Of a DNA stretch of 64,000 bases, positions 1 through 11,345 are shown piece by piece. The notes beneath the pieces are model-generated. The model was not told the origin of the DNA, made no database searches, and saw nothing but the letters and a program-made list of their open reading frames with translations. The position numbers were made by a program, and so were the translations under genes. Source of the stretch: Schistocephalus solidus (Eukaryota > Platyhelminthes > Cestoda > Diphyllobothriidea > Diphyllobothriidae); contig WEDG01004640.1 of assembly GCA_017591395.1 (NCBI GenBank), forward strand, positions 44,786 to 108,785, given 5' to 3'. How positions within the stretch are numbered: the stretch's first letter is position 1; each line of letters begins with the position of its first letter.

Positions 1-89
1 AAAATGGCAAGCGCAGGATGGTAACTTGCGCATAATAGATTTAGGCAACATCTGCCCAACACTTTCCCCCTTACCCTCCTGGGTTCGGT

Positions 90-700
90 GTCAAGACAGA
101 GTCAAGAAGGAGGAGGCGGCAGAGGGCGCAAGTGGCCGGCGCGGACGGAACCGTCTCTAACCGTGCCACCATACCGGGCTTGGATCCCACGGAATGGAAG
201 TGCTCCAGAGGCCACATAAATAAGGAGACATTGCAGCCTGACTCAAATTCAACTCTTCACAAAACACACACTGGGCTGACCATGCAGTCCGAGTTATGCC
301 ATCAGTTAGCAATCTTCCAAGCCTCAACTTTTAGCACACCGTAATAGTTTCAAACGCATCAGATAGTTTATACTGAGGAAGAAATGGGCTGAGCTGTTGA
401 CCTCACTCTCTCTCCCACCTCATAATCAGACCACCGTCCAAGCCGGCCAGTTTTCTGATGTCGGAGTGAGCGCATTGAACAACTGGGCTGGCGTACCCGT
501 CTACGCGCGCCGCAACACGATCGGGCCCCCATAGTGCGCACATCAGGATTTCCAAAAAAACCAGGAGGTAAGGAGCCATCGCCGTCTGAATCCCAGTCCA
601 CTGGTCAGCCACACAACGCACAACACATACTGGGCTGACGGCGTGGTCTGGTGTAAGCGTCAGATTGGCAGCCTTCCGAGCCACGGTTTCTAAGAAACCG
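90..700 (-). repeat. 3' tail repeat (R3) of retroelement B
   Basis: This matches, in reverse orientation, the tail that follows copy A at 7195-7975. It contains two related sub-units starting near the AAACCGTGG / AGCCGTGG motifs (about 690 and 330) and the part reading GAAGACCGGAGG-like near 100. It lies directly 3' of the zinc-finger region of copy B, the same order as in copy A. I therefore read it as 3' untranslated sequence of the element. Confidence 0.7.
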
Positions 701-2640
701 TAATAGTCTCAGGTACGTGAGAATGGTTAGGTTTTTTTATGATTTATGTTTTGGTGGAGGGATTTTGCGTTGATTTGGTATAGTCAACGGTGGTTTACCA
801 CAGTTTGTCGTGGAGATGCATGTGGCCTAATAGGCCCATGCGGTGCGCGAATGTGCGTAGGCAGTGCGGACAGCTGATTCGGATGCGGGGGAAATGTTGG
901 TGCTCCTGGTACTGGTTCGTCGGTCTCTGGGCAATGGATTCGCAAGTGACCGACCAGGACAATGTGTGAGGTGAGTGTGTGATCTCAATGAGGGCAGGTT
1001 AGTACCAAATCCCCATTGCTGGTACTGAGGGCGGTGGTGGTGGAGGTGGCAGGTAGTCGGAAGTGACCACTGGGGTGGTCGTAGTGGGGGAAGTGGTGGG
1101 CGCCACCGTGAACGGCACAAGGAGGAAGGAAGGTGCCGGTGGGATTTGAGGCAGGGGTTGCAGAAGGGATGTTTATTGATGCCGAGGTTGACGTTTTATG
1201 TTTGTTGTTGCCTTGCGTCCGATTCGCGTACAGAATTTTCGTTCGCAGCATGAGCCCGTTGGCAGGGTTTGGGCATTAGTGGTGTTGATCCGCGGTGCTC
1301 TTGACTTGCGAGCCCCCCCTTTGGCCTTAACGGCGGTAATCCGGTTGGCCTCATAGATTGCTGCATCAGTCATCACAGATCTTCTCTATGCTGGTCTATC
1401 CTGGGCGAGGTCCTCCCAGATCGCTCGGTTGACTTGCAGTTGCTTCAGCGATTTTTTCAAACTGTCCTTGCAGCGTCATTTTTGACCTCCCTGTCGGTGA
1501 GCACCCGTAGCGACATCACCGTAGAAAAGTCGTTTGGGTAGTCGCTCGTTGTCCATTCTCACCAGGTGGTCGCTCAATCGCAGTTGCACTTGCCTAAGCA
1601 TGGCGTGAATGCTTAAGATTCCGGTCCGCTCCAGGACTTCCGTGTACGGGATCCTGACTTGCCATCTCAGCTGCAGTATTCTGCGGAGGCAGCTGAGATA
1701 GAAGTGATTCAGCTTCCTGGCTTGGCTCGAGTAGACGGTCCAGGTGTCCGCTCCGTACCGGAGTGTCATCAACACGACGGCCTTTTACATCCTCAGTTTG
1801 GTGTTCAGGCGATTACCGTGGCGATTCCACACGGAGGCCTTCAGCCAGCCGAAGGCCAGACTGTCTTTGGAGATCCGTTGGGCAACCTCGTCATCGATTC
1901 TCGTGTTGCGTGACAGCGTGCTTCCCAGATAAGCAAAGGTTTCCACCTTTTTGAGTTGAGCGCCGTTGACATTGATTCGAGGAGCACTGTATTCTGCGCT
2001 GGGTGGCGACTGGTGCACGACCACGCTGTTTTGACGAGGCCGGCTGCGTAGAGGTCCATGCTCCGTTGCATGTTCTTTTACGTCACATCATTGAGGGCGA
2101 AGAGCAAGTCATGAACTGCAGTCATAGACACGCGCGTTGGAGCCTGCCTTCGCCGACTGTTGAGAAGGTGCCCGTCAGTTCTTTATACTATTGGGATCCC
2201 AGGGCATTCATCATGATAGGCGTCCGTCAGCGCAGCAGAGAACATGAAATTAAAGAGGATGGGGGCCAGTACGCAGCCCTGCTTCACTCCGTTGGCCACT
2301 GCGAATGCTTCGGATAATGTCTCGTTGTCAGTGACGCGCGCCATAATCTCGTCTTTAATCTGACGCACCACGTGCGTGAACCACTCAGGACAGCCAAAGA
2401 TTTGCGTGATTTTCCACAGTTCATCGTGATTCACCATGTCAAAGGCTTTCGTCAGATCCACGAAGGTAATGTATAGGTGGTTTCGCATCCCCTGGCACTT
2501 CTCTTGTAGCTGGCGGGCGGCAAAGCTCATGTCGGTTGTTCCGTGTTGTCGTCGGAAGTCACATTGTTTTCCCTTGAGCATTCCCTGCTCTAAGTGACCG
2601 TTCGGGGTGTAGGCGTACTAGTTAGGGGTAGCACCACACA
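90..2640 (-). mobile_element. Retroelement copy B, 5'-truncated non-LTR element
   Basis: Read on the minus strand, this runs from reverse transcriptase near 2600 through a C-terminal region to a 3' tail ending near 90. At 2183-2581 a frame shows the RT signature FVDLTKAFDMVNH and later GVKQGCVLAPILF. At 1476-1775 it matches the post-RT region of copy A ([13 protein letters not shown], then [11 protein letters not shown]). Diverged zinc-finger sequence covers roughly 800-1376. Frames change several times, so it is dead. The segment that should encode FADD (near 2080-2095) lacks 12 bases relative to copy A, which removes both catalytic aspartates. No endonuclease domain is present, so it is 5'-truncated near 2640, where the leader of copy A begins on the other strand. 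Family membership is certain by comparison with copy A. The exact 5' end is not. Confidence 0.85.
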
Positions 2641-3191
2641 GATAGCATTTGGTCGCTCCATTTGTCTCGTACAGGTGGTGAATGCTCCTGTCGCCGCCTC
2701 TAACTTGTACCCAACTCTCACCTATGGCTCCTCGAAGGTGGGTTCTTCCCAGCGGCCACAACCCAGGAAACCGTCACGACCGGCGGGTTAAACCAGGTGA
2801 GGGTCTCCGGTGTTGTGTGTGCCTCCACACCCGGTATGTCTGGCTCCCGAACTTCCCACCTTCCCCCTCTCAAAAAGTCCTACGGTGGGGGCGACAGCAA
2901 CCCCGTAGGCGGCCCAGGCTAACTCGGGTCGTTCTCCCACTAAAACAAAACCGTAACCCATAGTGGAGTTCGGCAGCCGTCTGGGATGTTCGAGCAGCCA
3001 TATTTAGGGACAGCACTGCTTGCCTCCTCGCGGAGGAAAAGGCTAGAAAAGGTGCCCTAAACAAATGCTGGTTATCACGTCTCCTGCAGCCGGCCGCGGC
3101 TCGCAGATCGCAAAATACGCGGTCGTAAAACTCAAACAAACAATTATACCACCGTCCTCATCGCCCTCGCCATACCCTCCAGGCTGCTTGA
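2641..3191 (+). mobile_element. Probable 5' leader of retroelement copy A
   Basis: No convincing coding frame. The stretch is GC-rich with runs of C, and leads directly into the endonuclease reading frame. It sits between the truncated end of copy B and the endonuclease of copy A, so it is probably 5' untranslated sequence of A. The boundary is inferred, because no target-site duplication was found. Confidence 0.45.
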
Positions 3192-3981
3192 GTGAGTCCA
3201 CTCACACTAACAGCCTGGAATTTTCGTTCCCTTTTAGACAATCCTAGGAGCAACCGGCCGGAACGAAGGACGGCGCTAGTCGCTCGGGAACTGGCGCACT
3301 ACAAGGTGGACATTGCTGCTCTCAGCGAGACCCAATTCTCTGAGCAGGGTCAGATGGAGGAGGTGGGTGCCGGCTTAACCTTCTTCTGGAGCGGCCGGCC
3401 AAAGGCAGAGCGACGCGACGCTGGTGTTTCCTTTGCAATCTGGAACGATATTGTTGGAAGTCTGTCCTGTCTGCCACAGGGTATCAATGATCGCCTGCTG
3501 AGCCTCCGCCTGCCTCTTCGGGGAGACCAGTTCGCCATCATCATCAGCGCCTACGCTCCCCCAATGACGAGCTCTGATGCGGCGAAGGACAAAATTCTAC
3601 GAGGACCTGCACGCCTTGCTGGTGACTGTGCCGAAAGAAGACAAGTTAATTGGCCTTGGTGACTTCGATGCCCACGTCGGGACGGACCACGCTGCCTGGC
3701 AGGGAGTGCTGGGTCCCCACGGTCTCGGTAGCTGTAACGATAAACGCCTCCTTCTTCTGTGCACGTTTGCGGAACACCGTATTCTGCTGACCAACACCTT
3801 CTTGCGCCTTCCGACGCGGGAGAAGGCAAGGTGGATGCACCCTCGTTCGTGGCGCTGGCATCTGCTGGACTATGTTCTCGTCCGGAGGCGAGATCGACAG
3901 GACGTGCTGGTAACCAAGGCGATCCGCGATGCCGATGGTTGGACAGATCACCGCCTCGTCATCTCCCAGATGAGGCTCTGA
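3192..3981 (+). pseudogene. EEP-type endonuclease domain of retroelement A (frameshifted)
   Basis: Nicking endonuclease domain of a non-LTR retrotransposon, of the type often labelled craniofacial development protein 2-like in flatworm annotations. In the first frame LTAWNFRSL opens the domain and ALSETQF carries the catalytic glutamate. After a one-base insertion near 3593 (an extra A in an A-run before FYEDLHALL), the second frame (3577-3981) gives [19 protein letters not shown] and the C-terminal TDHRLVISQ with the Asp-His pair. The core residues are therefore present but split over two frames. The upstream start in this frame is GTG, so the true initiation site is not evident. Next comes the RT region of the same element. 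Non-functional as sequenced unless the extra base is an assembly error. Confidence 0.85.
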
Positions 3982-4074
3982 CTGCAACCCCGACGAAGGC
4001 TCCAAGTTAAGAAGCCGCCATGTAATTTAAATATTCTTTATTAAATTTGCGTGCTCACTGTTTTGATTTCAGCA

Positions 4075-6044
4075 ACCAAATAAACGAGAAACTGGAGGAC
4101 CTGCATGCTCCAGATGATAACGCTACCGTGGAGAAACGATGGAGTCAACTGCGAAATGTCATCCAGTCCACCGCCCTCGATGTCCTCGGACGCGCACGCC
4201 GTTGACACCAGGACTGGTTTGACGACAATGACGCCGACATCAGCAAATTATTCGCGGAGAAGAATGGACTACACAAAGCCTACATGGACCTTCGGACTGA
4301 CGCCACCAAAGCAGCCTTCTTCAGATGCCGGCGCCTTGTACAGCAACGGCTGCGGGAGATGCAGGATGCCTGGATGATCCGAAATGCTGAGGAAATTCAG
4401 GGGCATGCGGACCGCAATGAAATGATTAACTTTTTCAAAGCCATCTAGGCCATCTATGGCCCGTGTATCAAGGGGTCCGCACCGCTGCTCAGCTCTGACG
4501 GTACAACACTTCTGACAGAGAAATCGCAAATTCTGAAGCGCTGGGCCGAGCACTTCAGAAATGTCCTTTATTGCTCATCAGCCATCTCCGATGCTGCCAT
4601 TGACCGGCTCCCTCAAGTGGACACGAACAATGACGTGGATCTGCCGCCTTCCCTACCAGAAACCATCCGTGCTGTGCAGTAGATTTCCGGCGGTAAAGCA
4701 CCGGGATCCGACGCAATCCCACCGGAAGTCTACAAGCACGGTGGGCCCCGGCTGATGGCAGAACTCACAACACTTTTCCAGGAGATGTGGCGCCAAGGAC
4801 AAGTTCCTCAGGATTCAAAGACGCGACCATCGTCCATCTCTACAAACGGAAGGGGAACCGGCAACTCTGTGATAATTACAGAGGCATCTCGTTGCTCAAC
4901 ATCGCCGGGAAGATCTTCGCCCGTATCCTTCTCAATCGTCTGAACGATCACCTAGAGCACGGCCTGCTCCCGGAAAGCCAATGTGGCTTCCGCCGACACC
5001 GCGGATCAACCGATATGATCTTTGCTGCCAGCCAGCTACAAGAGAAGTGTCAGGAGATGTGAACTCACCGATACACTACCTTCGTAGAATTTAACGAAAG
5101 CCTTTTGACATGGTGAATCATGACGGACTGTGGAAAGTCAGGCAGAAATTTGGTTGTCCTGAGCGTTTCACGCACATGGTGCGTCAGTTTCATGACGGGA
5201 TGACGGCGCGCGTCACTGACAACGGGACGGTATCCGAAGCATTCGCAGTGACCAATGGAGTGAAGCAGGGCTGCGTACTGGCCCCCATCCTCTTCAGTCT
5301 CATGTTCTCGGCTATGCTGATGGACGCATACCGTGATGAGCAGCCTGGTATCCGCATCGCCTACAGAACTGACGGGCACCTTCTCAACAGTCGGCGTATG
5401 CAGGCTCAAACGCGCGTGTCTACGACTACAGTCCATGACTTGCTCTTCGCGGACGACTGCGCCCTTAACACCGTGACGGAGGAGGACATGCAAAGGAGCA
5501 TGGACCTCTTCGCCGAATGCTGCGCCAATTTCGGATTGTCCATCAGTACAGCCAAAACGGTTGTCATACAGAAGCCGCCACCCAGCACAGAATACAATGC
5601 TCCTCGAATCAATGTCAACGGTGCTCAACTCAAAAAACGTGGAAACCTTCGCGTATCTAGGAAGCACGATGTCGCGCAATACGAGAATCGATGACGAGGT
5701 TGCCCAACGGATCACCAAAAGCTAGTCAGGCATTCGGCCGGCTGCAGGCCTCCGTGTGGAATCGCCACGGTATGCACCTGAACACCAAACTGAAGATGTA
5801 CAAGGTCGTCGTCTTGACGACACTCCTTTACGGAGCGGAAACCTGGACCGTCTACTCGAACCAAGCCAGGAATCTGAATCACTTTCATCTCAGCTGCCTC
5901 CGCAGAATACTGAAGCTGAGATGGCAGGACATGATCCCGGACACGGATGTCCTGGAGCGGACCGGAATCTTCAGCATCCATGCCATGCTTAGGCAAGTGC
6001 ACCTGCGATGGAGCGGCCACCTGGTAAGAATGGACGACGATTGA
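4075..6044 (+). pseudogene. Reverse transcriptase of retroelement A (multiple stops and frameshifts)
   Basis: Continuation of the endonuclease protein. Recognisable pieces, in order: an RT N-terminal linker from about 4075 (SNQINEKLEDL) with an in-frame stop near 4203; the fingers block DNYRGISLLN near 4875-4905, followed by LPESQCGFRRHRGSTD; then from 5110 to 5694 GLWKVRQKFGCPE, GVKQGCVLAPILFSLMFSA and the catalytic FADDCALN near 5448. From 5691 to 6044 is the family-specific post-RT block [17 protein letters not shown] and [15 protein letters not shown]. At least four frame changes or stops separate these pieces. The RT catalytic motif is intact, unlike copy B. The order EN-RT is that of a non-LTR element. 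The clade is not certain from reading alone. Confidence 0.88.
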
Positions 6045-7103
6045 CTACCAAAACGACTTTTCTACGGAGATGTCGCTACGGGTTCTCGCCGGTAGGGAGG
6101 TCAAAAAAGACGCTACAAGGACACTTTGAAGAAATCGCTGAAGCTACTGCAAATCAACTCGGTGACCTGGGAGGACCTCGCCCAGGTTAAATCGGAATGG
6201 AGAAGATCAGTGAAGACTGGTTCAGCAATCTATGAGGCCAACCAGATCGCCGCTGCCAAGGCCAAAGGAGCAGCACGAAAGTCACCAGCGCCCCGGACCA
6301 ACACCGCCAATGCCCAGGCCCTGCCAACATGCCCGCGCGGTCAACGCATCTTCCGCGCGAGAATCAAACCGATTAGACATCTTTCGGACGCCATGCACCA
6401 ACAATCCCACGTTCCAATTTCTACGTCAAATTCTGCCAACTCTCCTTCAGACTCCCCCATCCTCACTCCTGGCATCAATTCTATTACTCCCACAATCATA
6501 GAGACCACATCCCTCTACTCATCGCCTGTTACCTACACCACCGCCTTCACCAACACCACCACCACCACCACCGTCAGCGATGGGGACTCTCTCCTAATTT
6601 GTCCTCAATGCGACCGCACATTCACCTCATGCATCGGCCTGGTCGGTCACTTGCGAATACATCGTACAGAGGCCAGTGAGTCAGTGCCTGGAGCACCAAC
6701 CCACAGCAGAGATCCTCACTGTCCTCGCGCATTCACTCATCGCATGGGACTATTCAGTCACATGAGCATCCTTGACAGTGGAATTCAACACAATGGCGAC
6801 AACATCGATACCCCATGCACACCCTCCGCTCCTGCCATTCTTAGCGCCCGCCACCCCCATTACCATGAATGACATCCCCCAGCCTCTACCGATTTCTCCT
6901 GCCCACACTGCGCCCGCAACTTTCACCTCACGAAGGCCCTGGTCGGTCACCTGCGAATCCATTGCACGGAGGCTGGTGAACCAGTGCCTGGGGCTCCGAC
7001 ATACAGTCGCCGCACCCGCCTCCACTGCCCTCACTGCTCCCGCAAATTTACACACCGCATGGGCCTATTAGGACACATGCACCTCCACGACAACCTGCGG
7101 TAA
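6045..7103 (+). pseudogene. C-terminal domain of retroelement A with C2H2 zinc fingers
   Basis: After the RT block, a basic stretch (6126-6350) is followed by a Ser/Thr/Pro-rich linker and then paired C2H2-like fingers. One pair begins near 6595 (CPQCDRTFTSCIGLVGHLRIH, then CPRAFTHRMGLFSHM). After a frame change near 6840, another pair begins near 6900 (CPHCARNFH..LVGHLRIH and CPHCSRKFTHRMGLLGHMHLH). The last finger ends LHDNLR followed by TAA at 7101-7103, which I take as the original end of the protein. The fingers keep Cys-x2-Cys and His-x3-His spacing. Zinc fingers after the RT probably help bind the element RNA or target DNA; this role is inferred. Confidence 0.75.
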
Positions 7104-7194
7104 ACCACCGGAGGCTAAGCCACATCAGCGCACAATACCTACACCAATACATCGACAAATCCCTCACAATCACCATTTACCAGAGTATATCACG

Positions 7195-7975
7195 GTGTCC
7201 TAGAAACCGTGGCTGGGAAGGCTGCCAATCTGACGCTTCCACCAGACCACACCGTCGGCTCAGTGTATGTGCTGTGTGTTAGAGTGGCCGACCAGTGGAC
7301 TGGGAGTCAGACGGCGATGGCTCCTTTATATCCCCTGATTTAGTGAATCCTGGTGTGTGCGTTACGGGGGCCAGGACGTGATGTGGCGCGCGAAGACGGG
7401 TACGCCGACCCGTCAGCCAATGCGCCCACTCCCACATCAGACAACTGACTGGCTCGGATGGTGGTCTGATTGTAGGGGTAGGGGAGAGAGTGAAGTCGAC
7501 AGCTCAGCATACATTCCTCACTATAAACAATCTGACGCGCTTGAAACTATCACGGTGCGCTAAAAGCCGTGGCTTGGAAGGTTGCCAACTGACGGGATAA
7601 CTCGGACCGTGTGGTCAGCCCAATGTGTGTTTTGTGTGGATTGGCTGACTGGTGGACTAAAAGTCAGGCTGCAATGGCTCCTTCTTAATGTGACCTTTAT
7701 GGCACTCCCACTCCGTGGTATCCGAGTCAGGTGTGGTGGTACACCCAGGAGCGGCTCCGGCCGCGCCATCCACCTGCGCCTTCTCCCATCTCCGGTCTTC
7801 TTGACTTTGTCTTGACACCGGGCTCAGGTGGGGGAGGATGAGAGTGCGGTAGCTGCAGCGCAAGGCTATTATCACTTACAACTAATTTACGCTCAAGTCA
7901 CCGTCCCTGCACTACCTTTTGTGGAGCATACGGTGGACCTCGTCGAAATCGACGGTCAAACTATCATGTGCACTG
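7195..7975 (+). repeat. 3' tail repeat (R3) of retroelement A
   Basis: Non-coding tail beginning about 90 bases after the stop codon. It consists of two related sub-units, starting near AAACCGTGGCTGGGAAGG (7207) and AAGCCGTGGCTTGGAAGG (about 7563). Then come the CACTCCC..GTGG segment, a CT-rich tract, a G-rich GGTGGGGGAGG tract, and a shared end close to GACGGTCAAACTATC. The same order follows copies B and D and recurs alone elsewhere in the window. Confidence 0.75.
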
Positions 7976-8059
7976 AACTCAAAAAATTGTGAATATTTAA
8001 AATGTGCTTTAAGCAAAACTCGAAATTGCTTCTGCTGCAAGTTCATGTTTTCTCAACTT

Positions 8060-8440
8060 CGTACACACACATGATAGTCGATTCCAACGAGGTTCACCGT
8101 GTGCTCCACAGTATTGTGGTACAGAGACGGTGGCTTGCACGTGGATTAGTTTGAAGGGATAGTAGATGTGTGCTGCAGCTACTGCACCCTATCTTCCCTC
8201 ATCAGTATGTGCCTAGAGTCAAGAAGACCGAAGGAGGGGTCGGGCGCAGGTGGCTGACGCCATGCCTGACTCAGATCCCATGGGGCGTGGTTAACAGCTG
8301 CTGGCAATTCCAATGACCTCGCCTACGCGTACCACGTACACGACCTGGCCGCGAAACACAAGCACCAGGATTTCATGCAAAACGGGTTTGGCGGCTCACA
8401 TTGCACATGTTTGAGAGTGACCGAAACCCAGGCGCACACA
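8060..8440 (-). repeat. Inverted partial R3 tail facing the tail of retroelement A
   Basis: Minus-strand copy of the same tail. It starts at a CATGATAGT-like end near 8071 and runs to the ACGACCTGGCC / CACCAGGATTTCA segment near 8340-8380. With 7195-7975 it makes a tail-to-tail inverted pair separated by about 90 bases of unrelated AT-rich sequence. It is more diverged than the other copies. Confidence 0.6.
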
Positions 8441-9224
8441 CAGTCTCCACGAAATCTACCTTCGCCATTACATAGTGGGTGACTATTGTAAAACTGTCCA
8501 TATTTGGGGTATAAAGTCGTCCCCTAAGCGAAGATCGTTCATTTTATAATTCGTCTTTTTAGTTAGGGTGTATAGCTCATCGGCATTATTGTGAGTCGCA
8601 AATGGCAAGATACAATAGCGCGCAAACTACGCCAGTCGCTTGTAGTATGATGATGTCACACAGTTCGACTTTTCGATGAGTGCAGTTTGAAAAAGACCCC
8701 AAAAAGCCAGCAAAATGGAACTCTGTTGACAGTCTGATTATTTCTACAGAAAATTCATTCCTGCCTTGGGATCTTTATCAGGTAAAAAAATAGAAAGATT
8801 GACATAACCAGCGCAGCAAAGCAGTTAACACACACACACACATGCACACAATAAGCCAACTTACTCCTGAAGTACACTCAGAGCACGGGGAGTTTAGATT
8901 GTCAAGAAAACGCGCCAAATTGAAAAGAGCGCGGGAAAGAGGAATGATACTTCTTCTTTTTCGTTCTTTTCTCCTTATCCAGACGCCGGTAAGCCTAGGG
9001 GGTGGGGACGACAAAGAGCGCTGATTTCAAAAGATACAATCAGCTCGCTGAGGCTGTATTTTCTGTGAAAAGCACATAAGGTTGTTTTCTGTTTCCTGAA
9101 AAGAAGTACTATTCGAGGGACTGCACACAGGCGACAGTGGAGGCATGGGATTGTCAAGATGGTACGCCATCCACACGCAGACTAAAATATGTAATTCCAG
9201 AAAAGTGGTTGGATCCTCGTCAAG
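8441..9224. other. No gene recognised; region 3' of the MARCH last exon
   Basis: On the minus strand this follows the MARCH stop codon, so part of it is expected to be 3' untranslated sequence. I did not see a clear AATAAA signal close to the stop. A short CA run lies at 8829-8842. Small open frames here have no recognisable features. Confidence 0.4.
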
Positions 9225-9797
9225 TTAGGATGGTGGTGGAGCTGGTCGTGAGCTTGGTAGGACTGGAAAGATGGTGTAAATTTGTGACACAGTGCCCGAT
9301 TGGTTGGCTGGTGGAGGTGCCGAAGGACCTACCCGTGTAGTTGTGTTTGCCGGCGGTGGGTTCGCAGAGAGGTTTCCTGGCAGACGACTGACTTCCACCT
9401 CCTGGTTTTGCTGCGGCTGCGCTGGTACGGAGGGGCGCTGCTCTTCATGACCGGGGATTCGGCCAACTGAGACACGATTAGTGCGCTCTGCCTTCAATGC
9501 CTCCTTCGGCGGCACCTGAACAAGCAACACGCGGTTGTGGTCGCGCCACCTAACCAGAAGGTCAACATAGAGTCGCCATTGGACGTAGGTGTAGATCAGA
9601 CCACCGCCAATGCCGACTGCAATGACTAAGAGCTTAGTCCAGAAGGCCCAGCCCATGTTCTGCTCTTGAACTTCGGCGATTACACGCTCGATCAAAACGA
9701 AGAGAGACCAAATCACAGTCACGAGGGCGAGCACGTGGAAGGTCACAGAACAGATTAAACGGCGCCGCTCCATTGTCGTTAGGGGCAGTCTTTCCCA
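9225..9797 (-). CDS. MARCH-type E3 ubiquitin ligase, last coding exon (two membrane segments and tail)
   Basis: Terminal exon of a membrane-associated RING-CH ubiquitin ligase. It opens at 9797 after a pyrimidine-rich tract ending TTTCAG and ends with TAA at 9225-9227, coding 190 residues. It starts WERLPLTTMERRRLICSVTFH, which closely matches the MARCH1/MARCH8 sequence right after the RING-CH domain. Membrane segment 1 is about residues 14-36, a short loop follows, and membrane segment 2 is about residues 52-72 (starting FWTKLLVIAVG). The conserved YVQWRLYVDLLVRWRDHNRVLLVQ follows. The remaining tail is rich in Pro, Asn and Gln and appears lineage-specific. MARCH1/8 proteins sit in endosomal and plasma membranes and ubiquitinate membrane proteins for sorting. 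The matching upstream exon is at 38147-38932 on the same strand. The MARCH1-versus-MARCH8 choice is not resolvable here. Confidence 0.9.
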   Translation of the reverse strand, partial: WERLPLTTMERRRLICSVTFHVLALVTVIWSLFVLIERVIAEVQEQNMGWAFWTKLLVIAVGIGGGLIYTYVQWRLYVDLLVRWRDHNRVLLVQVPPKEALKAERTNRVSVGRIPGHEEQRPSVPAQPQQNQEVEVSRLPGNLSANPPPANTTTRVGPSAPPPANQSGTVSQIYTIFPVLPSSRPAPPPS

Positions 9798-10884
9798 CTG
9801 AAAGGCCAAGAAGTAGCACGACTGATGATAACTACCTCGGAGGAAGAATGCACTTACTTGTTCAAGATTAAGAGAACCAATTAAATGGATAAAGCGGATC
9901 AAGTTAGACCTAAGCACAAGGGAACAAGGGCGCCGTGAACTGCTTTACTTTCTGTGTTTGGTAACATGCTAAGACACAGTGCTTACTCATGCAAATTTAC
10001 AAATGAGCTAGCATAAAGCAAGCCAAAAGGTATGAACTGCAGTGTATTTGACAATGATTAGCCGACCAATCTCTCCGAAACCTCAGCATACAAATAAAAT
10101 TGTCCCGGTGAACTCGTCTTATTTCTCAAAGTTTCAAACTGTTTATGGATTTCCTATTTCCTCCGTCGTTTTCTTTAGTGACATCTCAGCGACCTCGTAT
10201 ATCAAGGTGAATACTAGAATGGTCACTTTTTATGCGGTGCTTAATAAGTTAATTAGAGGAAAGTTTACCAAAACTGCCAGGAACCGTTCAACCGACAAAA
10301 TTTCCCATCACCTTTGCAAATAACCAAGCTATTTATATCCAACTTATGTGTACAAGGGGCCTGGATGACGAAGATCTCGACAGTCGTTTAGACAGAATTT
10401 CCTTCAGTGGGATGTTTGAAAGATAAACAAAGTTGGCGGTAGCATTAGTCAACGCAATACTCTAAGAAATTTCCATCTGATCCCTAATGAGGCAGACAAC
10501 AGAATTCAGCATAAGTGTTTGGTTGGCGCGAAAAGCCGACACAGTCTACGATAGCAGCAGGTTGACGGTTGTTTAGGTAAATGGCGGTAGCAGTACTCTA
10601 TAGGGAATGACTCAGCACGAGTTCCGGTAAGCCAAGAGTTCGTACTTTAACGGATGTGCTCCTCAAGGCGTTTGAGCATAGACATTCGTAAGTAGGACTC
10701 TTTCCGCCCAGACGTATTTGGGAAGGAAAGAAATGCGGTCCCTTCTCAGGCAATATTATCAGTCGGGAACCATTCCGACAAAGCCATTTTTGCGTAAGCG
10801 TAATTGTGCCAAAAATTGTTTTTTCTAATTTCACTTAATCACATCATCGTAGGTTCGCTGCTGGAAAAATTTCATTCCACAGTC
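9798..10884. other. Intronic sequence without recognisable features
   Basis: Mixed composition. Open frames of up to 93 codons show no domain, no splice context and no similarity to the other repeats in the window. Confidence 0.5.
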
Positions 10885-11130
10885 TTAACGATATATCGTA
10901 GCAGGTTTTTGAGGTGGATCCACAACTTGGTCTCAGGTTTTGCAAAATCTCAAGTTTGGTATGGCTGACTGATGACGGCTAATAAATCCGAAATGACAAT
11001 TCTAGTTTCCCTTGTCCCTGACGTTAATGGTATTAGGCTTAAATTACTAGCCATTATGTGGCTGCCGGCAGGGAATGCGAATAAACACCAAGACACAACG
11101 GGACGAGCACGTCCAGTGACGTGATAGGTG
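10885..11130 (+). repeat. tRNA-derived SINE (family 1), diverged copy
   Basis: Contains the family core TGACTGATGACGGCTAATAA, the segment TTCCCTTGTCCCTGACG, then GTGGCTGCCGGC and GGGACGAGCACG. These are in the same order as the complete copy at 43281-43561. The tRNA-like head is poorly preserved. Confidence 0.6.
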
Positions 11131-11159
11131 AGCGTCCCCCAATTATTTTTAATTTACCC

Positions 11160-11345
11160 GATCGCAACCGACAAGACAATGAGCTCAATGGCCAGGGCAT
11201 TCGACTTCTAACCAACAAGTCGCGCCTTCGAGCTTACGGTGTTGCAAATCCTGAGGTTGGTTATGTCTGACTGATAACGGCTAATGTGCCCGAAATGGCC
11301 TTCCAGTCTGCCTTACCTTTGTCGATAATGTCAGTCCACAAAGAT
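11160..11345 (+). repeat. SINE family 1, head and core fragment
   Basis: The head reads ATGAGCTCAATGGCCAGGGC then TTCGAGC, a diverged tRNA-like A box and B box. It is followed by TGACTGATAACGGCTAATG and CTTCCAGTCTGCC. The 3' half is missing. Confidence 0.55.
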
